Shown here in pieces: positions 31,422-43,146 of a DNA stretch of 64,000 bases. The notes under the pieces were generated by a model. The model saw only the letters and a list, made by a program, of their open reading frames with translations. It did no database searches and was not told the origin of the DNA. Source of the DNA: Adiantum capillus-veneris (Eukaryota > Streptophyta > Polypodiopsida > Polypodiales > Pteridaceae); contig CM043952.1 of NCBI GenBank assembly GCA_014529385.2, positions 153,325,057-153,389,056 on the forward strand, read 5' to 3'. The stretch's first letter is position 1. Each line of letters begins with the position of its first letter. The translations under genes were made by a program, and so were the position numbers.

Positions 31422-34400
31422 ATGGGCACTAAAGAGGACACAGTTTTCAATATTGAGAAGTTGGATGGTGCTAACTTCTCATATTGGAAAGATCAGATTT
31501 GGGATGTCTTGGTGCAGAAGAAACATATTCGACCTCTAAAGCTGCAGGGAGTTAAGCCAGAGAACATGGAGAGGGATGATTGGGAGGAGTTGGATGAGAT
31601 GTGCAGGTCTACCATTAGGCTTTCCCTTTCAAAGTCTGTTTATTACAATGTGAAAGATGCACAGGGTGGAGCTTATGAGCTATGGCAGCGGATTTGCGAT
31701 ATGTATGATAAGCATTCGGCTGCTTCTATGGTGTATTGGATTAAAAAGCTTATTGATTTGCGAATGGAGGAAGGTGCTTCCATGAATGCGCATTTGAATG
31801 AGTTCAATACAATTTTCAGCCAACTTGCTACGCAGAAAATTACGTTTGAGGACAATGTAAAAGCTATGTTTTTACTTGTCACGTTGCCTGAGTCATGGGA
31901 CAGATTTAGGACAGCCATAAGTAACTCGGTTCCTGCGGATGAGTTGACAAGTACTAATGTGGAGTCTAGTCTTCTCACGGAAGAGATTAATCGAAAGAAT
32001 AATGCAGGTAGTAAGTCTTCTAGTGCAATGGTTGTCAGAGGCAGGACTATGGACAAGTATAAGTCCAACAGGGGTAAATCTAGAAGCAAGTCCCGTGCAG
32101 GCACAAGTAAAAAGGATGTGGAATGTTTTCATTGTGGTAGAAAAGGCCATTTCAAAAAGGATTGCTACAAGTGGAAAAGGGAAAATGGAGATGGTAAGAA
32201 GAAAGACCATGATACTAAGGACAAGCCTAAGTCCAATGTCAAGATTGAGGAGTTAAATGCAACACAGGGAGAGTGTAGCTCTCAAGATGACCATGTATGT
32301 GCTCCGACTAGTGCTACTAGTGAAGAGCTTGGTGATGTGTTGCTTGCATCCTATTTTGATGACGCTTTTCTTCTCACTCATGAGAGTAGTATGCCTACGG
32401 ATTGGGTCATTGACAGTGGTGCTTCTTTTCACGTTACACCTCATAGGTCGTGGTTTCATGACTATGATGCTTCGAGCACAGGTACTGTCAGGATTGCCGA
32501 TGGGCGTTCTATGCAGATTCATGGCATTGGAAATATTCATTTGGCTATGCCAAACTCTACTATGTTTGTCTTGCAGCATGTGCGTCATGTACCGGCTCTT
32601 GCAAAAAGCTTGATTAGCGTGGGTCAGTTGGATTCACTTGGTTTCAATGTATCTTTTGGTGATGGAGGTTGGAAGCTCACTAAGGGCAGCCTTGTTTTGG
32701 TTAAAGGTGCTAAGAGGAATACGTTGTATTCCCTTTGTGTAGCTAGTGTGGCTGATCACATTGTGGGGATCACTGAGCAACCTCCTGCTTCTTTATGGCA
32801 TCAGCGTTTGGGGCATATGTCACTGAAAGGTTTGAAGTTGTTGGCACGTGCGGATTACATTCCCGTTTCAGATTTTGGTGGTTTTGAGTTTTGTGAGCAT
32901 TGCCTTTATGGTCGACATGCTCGGTCTTCTCATAAGAAAAGTGTTCCACACAGATCTTTGGAAAAGCTAGCTTTGGTGCATAGTGATGTATGTGGGCCGA
33001 TGCCCAATGCTTCTCTTGGAGGTGCTATGTACTTTGTTAGGTTCATTGATGATGCTAGCAGGAAGGTATGGGCATACCCCATTCGTAAGAAGGATATGGT
33101 GTTTGATATATTTAAGCAATGGTTGGCTCTTGTTGAGAACCAATCAGGTTGTAAGTTGAAGTGCTTACGTACGGACAATGGGGGTGAATTTATGTCTCAT
33201 GCTTTCACAACATTATGTGTTGAGAAGGGTATACGGCGCGAGCTTAGTGCTCCCTATACACCTCCTCAAAATGGTGTGGCAGAGCGCATGAACAAGACTA
33301 TACAGGAAAAAGTCCGTAGTATGCTTTCTATGGCTGGTTTGTCAAATGGATTTTGGGCTGAAGCTGTTGCCACTTCTGTGCATTTGATAAATCTTTCACC
33401 TAGTGTTCCTTCGAGCATCAAAGTGCCTGAAGAGGTATGGACAGGTTTGCCACCTTCGTATGGTCACCTTCGTGTTTTTGGCTGTGAAGCTTATGTACAT
33501 GTACCTAAGGCAAAACATAGAAAATTGGATCCAAAGAGCAAGAGATGTATCTTCTTGGGTTATGGTAGCTCTGGTGAGATGGGTTATCGATTGTGGGATC
33601 CTATTGATAGGAAGATTGTGCGCAGCCATGATGTTGTTTTTCATGAGGACTCTATGTATAGAGCATCACCGCGAACGGTTGAGGTTTGGCGTGTGATATT
33701 TGAGGAGGATGGTCATCGGTATGATGGTCCCATGGCTGCTCGTGGGCAGCCCATTGACCCTCAAGTGGGAGATCAGCCCTTGTTGGGAGATCATGTAGAT
33801 GTGGGACAGCCAGATGCACCTCCTGCACAGTCTTTGAGGCGTTCAGAGCGGCGTGCAAGACAGCCTCAGCGTTTTGTGCCTTCTATGGATTATGTATTGT
33901 TGACTGATTGCGGGGAGCCATCATGTTATGATGAGGCCATGTCTAGTGTTGACAAGCTCAAGTGGGAGCAGGCTATGCAGTCAGAGATGGATTCGCTGAT
34001 CCAAAATGAAACGTGGGAGCTTACTCCTTTGCCAAAGGGTAAGAAGGCACTACCATACAAGTGGGTTTACAAGATAAAATTGTGTTCAATGGATGCAAAG
34101 CCTAGGTACAAAGCAAGGCTTGTGGCTAAAGGATTCAAGCAACAGAAGGGCATTGATTTTGATGAGATCTTCTCCCCAGTGGTGAAGATGTCTACTTTGC
34201 GTATGTTGTTTGCTTTGGTAGCTACAGAAGACATGGAGTTGAAGCAAATGGATGTAAAGACAGCTTTCTTACATCCGGACTTGCACGAGGATTTGTACAT
34301 GGAGCAACCAAGTGGGTTTGTTATTCATGGTTCAAAGAAGATGGTATGCCGGCTTCTTAAGACCTTGTATGGGCTGAAGCAATCATCTCGTGAATGGTAT

Positions 34401-35468
34401 CGTAAATTTGATGCATTCATGAGTTCATTGGGCTATGTACGCAGTTATGAGGACCCATGCCTCTATACTCGCAAGGCTGCAGATGGTAGTCTTATTGTTT
34501 TGGTTTTGTATGTGGATGACATGCTGATCGCAGGGAAGTGTATTTTTGATGTGGATGCCTTGAAACATAGGCTACATGAGACCTTTTCCATGAAGGATCT
34601 TGGGGATGCCAGTCATATTTTGGGTATGCGGATCACTCGTGATCGTTCTCGCAAGATGCTCTTTCTTAGTCAGAAAGAGTACATTGACAGGGTGCTTGAG
34701 CGTTTTCATATGGAAGGGGGAAAGGCCATTAGTACCCCGTTGCCTCCATATGTAAAACTCAGCCATGATGACTGCCCTCAGACAGATTTGGAGACTACAG
34801 AGATGTCTCAGATTCCCTATGCGTCAGCTGTTGGTTCCTTGATGTATGCCATGGTGGCTACGCGTCCAGATCTTGCTCATGCAGTTGGTGTGGTTAGCAG
34901 GTACATGTCTAACCCGGGCAAGCGTCATTGGGATGCAGTGAGAGGTATTCTTAGATACTTGAGAGGGACTTCAGACTTGTCCCTATGTTATGGTGAGAAG
35001 GATATGTATGTTTGCGGATATACAGATTCAGACTATGCAGGGTCAGTGGACTCGAGGAAGTCTACTAGCGGCTATGTGTTCACAGTTGCAGGTGGACCGG
35101 TTTCGTGGGCGTCACGTTTACAGCCATGCGTTGCTTTGAGCACTACAGAGGCTAAATATATGGCTGCCACTGAGGCTGCCAAGGAGGCCGTATGGCTCTC
35201 ACGGCTAGTGGGAGATCTTGGTATGGCTGGTGATGCTCCGATTCTACATTGTGATAGCCAGAGTGCCATAGCGTTGGCACGGAATCTTGTCTTCCATGCG
35301 AAGACAAAGCACATTGAGGTGAGGTATCACTTCATACGAGAGGTGCTAGAGGACAAGCGCATAGAGCTTGTCAAGGTACACACTGACGATAACCCTGCTG
35401 ATCTACTCACGAAGTCGTTAGCCTCACAGCGGTTTGCACACTGTAGATCGCTGATGGGTATGGCTTGA
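31422..35468 (+). CDS. Copia-B gag-pol polyprotein (1348 aa)
   Basis: One frame from ATG 31422 (MGTKEDTVFNIEKLDGANFS) to TGA 35468. The open frame extends upstream, but this ATG gives the usual copia gag start. In order: gag; zinc knuckle CFHCGRKGHFKKDC (residues 235-248); protease DSGA (Asp about 331); GAG-pre-integrase LWHQRLGHMS; integrase with Asp522, Asp585 and Glu621 (35-residue D-E spacing) and [12 protein letters not shown] with YVDDML (Asp about 1032); RNase H with YTDSDYAGS and HCDSQSAIAL. It ends with the usual DNPADLLTKSL segment. Length and order fit an intact plant copia polyprotein, with no missing catalytic residue. It would direct capsid formation, reverse transcription and integration of the element. 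Confidence 0.96.
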   Translation: MGTKEDTVFNIEKLDGANFSYWKDQIWDVLVQKKHIRPLKLQGVKPENMERDDWEELDEMCRSTIRLSLSKSVYYNVKDAQGGAYELWQRICDMYDKHSAASMVYWIKKLIDLRMEEGASMNAHLNEFNTIFSQLATQKITFEDNVKAMFLLVTLPESWDRFRTAISNSVPADELTSTNVESSLLTEEINRKNNAGSKSSSAMVVRGRTMDKYKSNRGKSRSKSRAGTSKKDVECFHCGRKGHFKKDCYKWKRENGDGKKKDHDTKDKPKSNVKIEELNATQGECSSQDDHVCAPTSATSEELGDVLLASYFDDAFLLTHESSMPTDWVIDSGASFHVTPHRSWFHDYDASSTGTVRIADGRSMQIHGIGNIHLAMPNSTMFVLQHVRHVPALAKSLISVGQLDSLGFNVSFGDGGWKLTKGSLVLVKGAKRNTLYSLCVASVADHIVGITEQPPASLWHQRLGHMSLKGLKLLARADYIPVSDFGGFEFCEHCLYGRHARSSHKKSVPHRSLEKLALVHSDVCGPMPNASLGGAMYFVRFIDDASRKVWAYPIRKKDMVFDIFKQWLALVENQSGCKLKCLRTDNGGEFMSHAFTTLCVEKGIRRELSAPYTPPQNGVAERMNKTIQEKVRSMLSMAGLSNGFWAEAVATSVHLINLSPSVPSSIKVPEEVWTGLPPSYGHLRVFGCEAYVHVPKAKHRKLDPKSKRCIFLGYGSSGEMGYRLWDPIDRKIVRSHDVVFHEDSMYRASPRTVEVWRVIFEEDGHRYDGPMAARGQPIDPQVGDQPLLGDHVDVGQPDAPPAQSLRRSERRARQPQRFVPSMDYVLLTDCGEPSCYDEAMSSVDKLKWEQAMQSEMDSLIQNETWELTPLPKGKKALPYKWVYKIKLCSMDAKPRYKARLVAKGFKQQKGIDFDEIFSPVVKMSTLRMLFALVATEDMELKQMDVKTAFLHPDLHEDLYMEQPSGFVIHGSKKMVCRLLKTLYGLKQSSREWYRKFDAFMSSLGYVRSYEDPCLYTRKAADGSLIVLVLYVDDMLIAGKCIFDVDALKHRLHETFSMKDLGDASHILGMRITRDRSRKMLFLSQKEYIDRVLERFHMEGGKAISTPLPPYVKLSHDDCPQTDLETTEMSQIPYASAVGSLMYAMVATRPDLAHAVGVVSRYMSNPGKRHWDAVRGILRYLRGTSDLSLCYGEKDMYVCGYTDSDYAGSVDSRKSTSGYVFTVAGGPVSWASRLQPCVALSTTEAKYMAATEAAKEAVWLSRLVGDLGMAGDAPILHCDSQSAIALARNLVFHAKTKHIEVRYHFIREVLEDKRIELVKVHTDDNPADLLTKSLASQRFAHCRSLMGMA

Positions 35469-35523
35469 CTTCTTTTGCTGTACTTTGGCCACTTTAAAGG
35501 CACACTACCTTTAAGTGGGAGAT

Positions 35524-35709
35524 TGTTGGTTAAAGGCCCGTGTGCCCGGCTGCCCGTTGTTCAGCCGCCCATGTACAACCATTCATTTACTCATTCATAA
35601 TAACTATACTCATAACTACACATTGTAGTGTGAGTACCGCCCCGCCACACACTGTGTCTATCTCCTTCTTCGTGTTGGCTCTCTGTGTGTGTGCTCTCCG
35701 ATCCCAACA
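35524..35709 (+). repeat. Copia-B 3' LTR
   Basis: 186 bp, near-identical to the 5' LTR. It follows the polypurine tract directly. Confidence 0.95.
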
Positions 35710-36000
35710 ACAAACCCCAAAATTTTCTATTTCGAAGGAAACCCAAGTGATTCCTCATATTACAGTGGAAAACGTAGAACTCCTTACCTCATTTACGTTA
35801 TTCTGAGAAATATTGCATGAGACAAGCAAGACCCCTTGAAACTTTTTCTCTTAGCATAGTAGTCAAAAAAATGGAGAGGGAGCTGGGAGAGCCAGTCTAT
35901 TGCAATGGGGCAAGAAACTCTGATAACCAATCTACCAAACTTTAAGATTCCTCTTCTTCTTTATGCAGGTAGCCATGATAGGCACGTTTTGTAGCACAAT
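35710..36000 (+). repeat. 3' half of repeat unit R2
   Basis: Continues the R2 unit interrupted at 30029. It aligns with R1 from about 29484 to 29790 (CCAATCTACCAAACTT, TAGCCATGATA.ACAC.TTT). Confidence 0.88.
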
Positions 36001-36381
36001 AGGAAGACCCCATTACGAGGTAGGTTTTGAATGTCATACGGGCAATGCTAATAGACTTGCCGATGAGTCTTGATACCTAAGCATACTATTCCAATGTGAA
36101 TTGGGAGAACCAACCTACAATATTTGGAGAAGGAATTGGAAAAGTCAATCTACCACATTGGGTGAGAAAACCACAAAACCACTCTTACCACACTTGGGTG
36201 GTTCAACCTTTCTCTCGTTCTTCATGCAAGAACCCATGAAAAATCTGTTCTTGATGTCATAGAGAGAACCAATGATATGAGATGCTAAATAACCTTCAAG
36301 AAGTCTCACAACTGAGTCTTCAACTCCAATGGTGTCATTTCATATTCAGTTTATCCTATGACGTCTATTAAATTTAATATA
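36001..36381. other. Non-coding flank of the Helitron
   Basis: No gene or repeat recognised. It ends in A at 36381, the host base expected before a Helitron. Confidence 0.5.
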
Positions 36382-36846
36382 TCTTACTAATAGAAGAAGT
36401 GGGAGGATGAGTGAAAGGAAAGGTTTGTTAAAGCAATAGAAAGGATCTATCAAACAAGCCTTGAACTCATGCGCACTCTTTATTCCTTCATTTGGTATAA
36501 TACTCCAATTAATATGATGTGTTGAGGGTATTATATGCTTGCATTTGGAAGTTAGTATAGATAAGGAACTTCCCTACCTTAAGTACACTACTTTAATTAA
36601 TACTATGATGTATTGAGGATATTTTATGCTTTCATTTGGGAGTAACTAAAATGATAAAACTTATGCACTCATTATGAACTTAGTGTTTTCTCTGTTGCTT
36701 GACAGAAGCATTTATGAGGACAAGGGACACATGCCTTTGTCTTCCTGAATCTACAAGTCATTCCTCTCATGTGCGTGCACCCCGAAAGGTTGCATGAAAT
36801 TATCGACGTCAACTCGCTACACAACGTACGATATACTTGCTAGAGG

Positions 36847-39800
36847 ATGCCTTGCCATGCTCAACAAATGGCCATGGTCGTGGTAGGAGTCCCTCCATAT
36901 TTGTGGAGGGTTCTATCCATGGTGATGTCTATTCCACAAGTTCCTTTGCAAACTGTCACGCAAGGACAAGGACGAAGACATCACACTCTTTCATGTTTGG
37001 ATGCGACAAGAAGATATTGTCGACAACGGGCAAGGCAACGCACCTCCAACATAAGACAACAGCGCCATCAACATGACGAACACTTTTGCCCTCTCATAGA
37101 CGCTCAAAATGAGGAACAGGTCCCGTATGTTCATGACACATCACTTGGAGGAATTGCTTGCATTCTACATGCCTATCCATGTCTACGAGGTGTCCACCCT
37201 TCCCTGCTACCATTGATACATGTCTCATTGCCTACAGATCATACAGGAACCATGTCCTCCTTCTGTGAGTTTTGCGGTGCACGTCTTTGGCCGTGTGAAA
37301 TGAAGAAGGAAGATACACCATCAATGGGAAAATATTGTTGCAAAGGTGGGAAAGTATCCCTCTTTCCTCTTGCAAGACCGCTAGATGTATTGGAGAGGCT
37401 ACTCACTAATAGTGATGCTTTGAGTAGGTCTTTCAGAAGAAACATCAGGAGTTACAATAGTGTTATGGCATTTGCATCTCTTGGAGCTACCATTGATGAG
37501 ACATTGATGGGTAGGTCTGGTGCATATTGCTTTCGTGTACATGGCGGTGTGTACCATCGAATTGGTTCTTTGCTACCACATGAAGCAGGGGATCCAAAAT
37601 TTGCACATATATATGTATATGATACTGAGCATGAGGTTCGGAATTGTATGAGTGCCTTGGATGGTTTGAATTTGTCCACTCTTGAAGCATTATCAATGAT
37701 GATGCGATCATGTAATCCGTATGCAAATGCCTTCTATAATGTTGGTAGAATGTTACGTGACAGTCCTGGTGTGGAGATCAAAATGACAATTTGTGAGAAT
37801 AGAAATACTTCCAGGCAGTACTTGATACCTGTTGGCAATGAGGTTGCTGCGATTATGCTAGGTCAAGGGGATGTACAAACAATTGGCCATCGAGACATTG
37901 TGATACATTGTCAAAATGGAAGGCTGCAAAGGATTTCAAATCTACACAAGTCGTACATGCCACTATTGTATGTTCTTCTCTTTCCACGGGGAGAAGATGG
38001 ATGGCATATCAAGCTTCCTTATGATAATGTGCATGGCCCTTTGGATGCCTTGGTTGGTCGACAATGTGTCACTCAAAGAGAGTACTATGCATATCGACTA
38101 CAGGTTCGTGCTGATACAGAGTCATGCTTGCTTCGTGGGGGTCGTTTACTTCAACAATTTATGGTTGATGCATATTGTGCCATTGAGGAATGTCGTCTTG
38201 CATGGGTCCGTACAAATCAGCAGACGTTGAGGGTAGAATTGTATGCAGGCTTGGTTGACATGGTGCATTTGTCTGGGAGTGATGCTGTAGTTGGATGGTC
38301 TGCAGGTCGAAGAATTGTCTTACCGTCATCTTTTATAGGCGGCCCTCGGCACATGTACCAATTGTATCAAGATGCAATGGCGATTGTGCGTGCAAAGGGA
38401 AAGCCAGACCTATTTATCACATTCACATGTAACCCCAAATGGCCAGAAATAAATGAGGCATTACTTCTAGGACAGGTTTCCTATGATCGACCAGACATAA
38501 CCACCAGGGTTTTCTTCTTAAAACACTCGAGCATGATGAAGTATATCTTAAAGAAAGATATTTTTGGGAAAGTGGTGGCTTACATGTCCGTCGTGGAGTT
38601 CCAAAAGAGAGGCTTTCCACATTCTCATACATGATTGATTCTAGATCCTCGATGTAAGCCTCAATCAACATTTGACTATGACAAGATGGTTTGTGCACAG
38701 CTGCCAGATAAAAATCGATTTCCAGATGCTGCATGATATCATTGTTAGTTGTAACATTCATGGTCCATGCGGTGAGTTCAATAGTTCATCTCCTTGCATG
38801 GTTGATGGCTGATGTATTAGAAAATATCCACGTTCATTTTGTGAGCAAACAAGCATGGATAATAATGGCTACCCCATTTATGTGCGATGAAACAATGGCT
38901 TCACCGCCAAGGTTAGGGGTTCTACTATTGATAACGGATGGGTTGTGCCATATAATCCTATTTTGTCAACACTATTTAATGCGCATATCAATGTTGAGGT
39001 ATGCTCGACAATTTCAGCCGTCAAGTATGTCTATAAGTACATCTACAAGGGGCATGATAGGGCAACTGTAAGATTCCATACATCGGTACGTGATGCACAA
39101 AGGGTGAACATTGATGAGATAGACATGTACACAGATGGCCGCTATGTATATGCATCTAAGTCTTGCTAGAGAATTTTTGAATATCCTTTGCACAATGACG
39201 CACAAGTTGTTCAGAGATTGAGCGTGCATGTTTCGGCTGGTCAAATGGTGACTTTTCGAGATAATGATAGACTTAATGATGTCTTGCAAAGAGATAATGC
39301 AGAGAAGACCACTTTGACAGAGTGGTTCACATGCAACTTGGAGAATCCTGAAGCAAACGATAGTTTGTACATTGATTTTCCTCAAAAGTGGGTGTGGAAT
39401 TCAGGTTCCAAGAAATGGACAAAGAGATGTCGTGGGGACACTATTGGGCGGATGTATTTTGTGCAGCCCTCTGCAGGTGAACGATATTATGTCTGTTTGC
39501 TTTTGACTATTTGTAAAGGATGTAAATCATTTGAGGATCTACGCTCCGCAAATGGTGTATTGTTTCCAAAATTCAAGGCAGCATGCATTGCAAGGGGTAT
39601 CTTGGAAGATGATGGGGAATGGTTTGGATGCATGGAGGAAGCTTGCAGTACACATACACGCTTGCAATTGAGACATTTGTTTGTGACCATTCTATTGTTT
39701 TGTGAACCCTCCTCCCCTCATCTCTTATGGGAAAGATTTCGACGTTTTTTGTATGAGGACTATCAACACATGTTGGAGATGAGGACTATCAACACATGTT

Positions 39801-41403
39801 GGAGATGAGATATGAGTCGTTAGATGGTTGTGCACAGGTTTCTGAAGGGTGTGCATTGAGAGATTTGCATAACATTCTTGGTACTTTTGGACGAAGTTTA
39901 GCTGAATTTCTTGGAATTCCAATGCCTGATGAACGCTTTATGACACGTGATGAAAATAGCTTGCTTTTCCAAGAGCAATGCCTTGACACAATGCAAGATC
40001 TATCTGTGTCACGTGAAATGGAGCAGAGTCTAAATGAAGATCAAAGGATTGCTTTTGAGGCAGTGTTGCATGGATTGACTATTGATGGTGGGGCTATTTT
40101 TTTCCTAGATGGTCCTGCGGACTGGGAAAACTTATTTGTATAATTGTTTGTTGTCACGTGTGCGTGGAGAAGGAGAAGTTGCATTGGCCACATCATCTTC
40201 TGGTATTTTAGCATTGCTATTGCGAAATGGACGCACTGCACATTCTAGATCCTTGGACCTTGATAGTTGTAGCACATGCAATATCCTTGTTCAAGGTCAA
40301 CTTGCTGAATTGCTTAGAATGTGCAAGTTGATTGTGTGGGATGAGGCTCCTATGATGCATCGATATGCCTTCGAAGCTTTGGACAGGTCTTTGCAAGATA
40401 TCATGTGCTCAACAAATCCATTTGGTGGAAAAGTGTAGCTTCTTGGGGGAGATTTCAGACAGATCTTAGCAGTGGTGTTCCATTTTGATGCTACACTTTG
40501 TCAATTGCACTTATGGAATCGTGTGAAGATTCCTAGATTGGCACATAGCATGTGTGTGGGAGGTGGTGATGTTGCAAATTCTGCCTATAGAGAATGGCTT
40601 ATGGATGTAGGAAATGGGACTTTGACAATCGATGATGAACAAATGATAGAAATCCCCCTCACATGGTGCTTTCTTCATCCTCATTGGATGTATTGACAGG
40701 TTGCATCTATTCAAAAATTAATAAAGATGTGGTCCATGCAGAATACTTCAGAGAGCATGCCATCCTTGCTCCAAAAAACTCTGAAGTTGATATTGTCAAT
40801 GCTAAGGCACTGTACACAATGAAAGGTGATGTTGTGCAACACTTTAGTGCTGACTCTGTGGCGGAAAACTCGATGCAAGATCCTTTCTTATACTCTGTGG
40901 AGTTTTTAAATAGTCTCACCTTGGGTGGTGGATTTCCAACACATTGCTTGGAGTTGAAAATGAATGCCCCAATAATTCTACTACGGAACATTGATCCAAG
41001 TCGAGGTCTATGTAATGGGACATGCTTGGTGTGCAAGGCATTTCATGCAAGAGTTCTTGAGGCAGAAGTTATTACAGGTACATGGGTAGGCACTCGGGTT
41101 TTCATCCCTTGAATATGTTTTGTGCATTCTGGTACAAAGTTGCCATTTGTTCTTAGACGGAGGCAGTTCCCAGTTAGATTGGCTTTTTGTATGACGATAA
41201 ATAAGTCACAAGGACAAAGCATTGCCATGTTGGGCCTATACCTGGTGACACCGGTCTTCACTCATGGACAACTGTATGTTGCATTGTCACGTGCACGTTC
41301 AGCCACTGGAGTGAAGATTCTCCTACGTGACATTGATGTAAATGAAACAACTGCACTAACAACAAACATTGTGTACCATGAGATATTAAACAATGCCATA
41401 TGA
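36847..41403 (+). pseudogene. Helitron Rep-helicase (RepHel), broken
   Basis: The N-terminal part has a zinc-finger-like CEFCGARLWPCE. Helitron-like and Rep motifs follow: FITFTCNPKWPE, the HUH-type KRGFPHSHT (about 38605-38631, with TGA directly after), and the Tyr motif KYVYKYIYKGHDRA (about 39022-39063). The PIF1-type helicase follows, with GGAIFFLDGP and a damaged Walker A (near 40117), LIVWDEAPMM, LLGGDFRQIL, TINKSQGQS and YVALSRARS. Many stops and frameshifts separate the blocks. The protein would nick and unwind DNA for rolling-circle transposition, but this copy cannot make it. Confidence 0.93.
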
Positions 41404-41655
41404 AGGTTCCGATCCTTCTTTCTGTATGACGATAAATAAGTCACATGGCCAAAGCATTACCATGTTGGGCCTATACCTGGTGACACCGGTCTTCACTCAG
41501 GGATAGCTTTATGTTGCACTGTCACGCGCATGCTCAATTGTTGGAGTGAAAATTCTCCTACGTGACATTGATGTAATTACAAAACAATTGCACTAACAAT
41601 AAACATTATGTACCATGAGATATCAATCAATTCCATATGAAGGCTCCAATCCTTC
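41189..41655 (+). repeat. Tandem duplication of the helicase 3' end (235-bp period)
   Basis: GTATGACGATAAATAAGTCA occurs at 41189 and 41424, and similarity continues through the stop codon (CATATGAAGG(T/C)TCC). The second copy has extra frameshifts, so it duplicated before or during decay. Confidence 0.9.
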
Positions 41656-41814
41656 TCATCATTGTCTTCTTCTTTATATATGTTTCAAATCATAAAATAT
41701 TTTGTGAATTAATTTTCTACCTCTCTCCATAACATATACTAAACTATGTCATGTGAAGGTTTTGTTCCTTCCTCACATTGTCTATTTTGTGGTTTCTATT
41801 TGGGTATATAGATC

Positions 41815-42584
41815 ATGGATCAAATGACTTACATCTCCGAGGTGTCCTTTCTATTAAATGTAGAAGATCATCCACATCCTGGTATGTTTTTGTCCACCAT
41901 TAAGACATGATGTGGAGACTTATTCTGTTATCTTTGGGACCTTGATTTTTTTTCCATTATTTTAAGCAGAACCACTTTTTTGGTGTGCACCTTTTCCGCA
42001 CAAAAAAATTGTTAGGACCATCCGCAAGCACTACAAGACCAGGTGTGTGTGTGCATGAAATCAGAAATTCACGGCATAAAGTAAGATTCATGGTTTTTTT
42101 GTTTCCTTATGTGTTACGAACCTTAGGAAGTTGCCATCTATCGATATCTTTACATTGCGTATTTTGGCATACTCCCGACGTTGAGTACGGTGTCTACTCG
42201 GTAAGGAAGGAGTGTGTGTCTTCCCAAGATGAAGAAGATGCTCAATGGTTTGCTAGATATGAAGGATACTCCGTTCTCGATGATTGGGAGTACCTCCAGA
42301 GTTCTAGGTTCGTTGAGTTGATCTACCAAATCTACTTGCCTAAACAACTTGCATGTTTGACAGTACCATACATAGCTGCAATAACTGGTATGTGTAAATT
42401 GTTGTGTTTGGTGCTTCAATTGTATTATTTTAAAAAAAGTCTCCCTTTTTTACTACTATTGTTTGTTAATCCAGGAGATAATCAACCTTGGGATGGAAAA
42501 ATGGTCCTCAATTTAGGAATGGAGAAACTCCAAGCCGATTGCCAATTGCATGATGAAATGAGCTACGTTGATATTGCCTCTTAG
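41815..42584 (+). pseudogene. Helitron cargo gene C1, multi-exon, unknown
   Basis: Exon 1 (41815-41881) starts MDQMTYISEVSFLLNVEDHP. Exon 2 (41970-42042) encodes PLFWCAPFPHKKIVRTIRKH. A later block encodes HTPDVEYGVYSVRKECV and DDWEYLQSSRFVELIYQIYL, ending at 42387. The last exon (42475-42584) encodes GDNQPWDGKMVLNLGMEKLQ and ends in TAG. Introns 41882-41969 and 42388-42474 are GT-AG and keep phase, so this is real spliced coding sequence. The exon 2-3 junction is unclear. I recognise no family. Confidence 0.5.
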
Positions 42585-42871
42585 ATCATTTGTGGCACGA
42601 TAATTTCCTTGACTGTGTTTGCTTCTATGACAAACATACAATAGCTTTGCGATGCTTGTGATCCATTTTAGGCAATGTTCTTTGAAAATCTGGATACATT
42701 TCTAAATGTCTTGGTGTTTATTATGACTTTGTAATTCTATGCAGTAGAGTTTTCCACTTGCGATTTGAGTTTGAGGGATCCAAGATATTAGGTTCATATC
42801 TTAGAGATCTTTGTTTAAGCACAACAATTCTATGCATTGATCCTCACGTTTGTGAGAGGATAGGTTGTTAT

Positions 42872-42922
<51 letters not shown>

Positions 42923-43140
42923 TGCAATAAGGAAGAGAGAAAATTGTGCATGTTGCTTGAGGAAAACATTAAAGTTTCTCTGTGTCTTTTCTTGAGCTTG
43001 CACCTCTTATGCTTTGTGTAGATTATGTTTTTTTGTATGATAAGATGTTATGTTCGTAATATTGTGTAAGGGGTTGCTTCCTTTGTGGTAGTTGACACAT
43101 AGTTCAGCTTTATATGCATTGTGATGTACTTTTTAATGGT
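42585..43140 (+). other. Helitron intergenic stretch
   Basis: Holds a (GA)n microsatellite at about 42878-42920 and no recognised gene. Confidence 0.55.
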
Positions 43141-43146
43141 ACAGCT

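Larger units (their letters stand above)
30030..35709 (+). mobile_element. Copia-B: young, structurally complete Ty1/copia element
   Basis: 5680 bp with 186-bp LTRs (30030-30215 and 35524-35709), TG...CA ends, an initiator-Met primer-binding site, a polypurine tract (AAGTGGGAGAT at 35513-35523) and one uninterrupted gag-pol frame. The LTRs differ by one substitution and two 1-base indels, implying a recent insertion. The 5-bp flanks are ACTAA and ACAAA, a target duplication with one mismatch. Joining the flanks gives sequence matching the empty repeat unit R1 near 29473-29500. By structure it could be autonomous. Confidence 0.95.
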
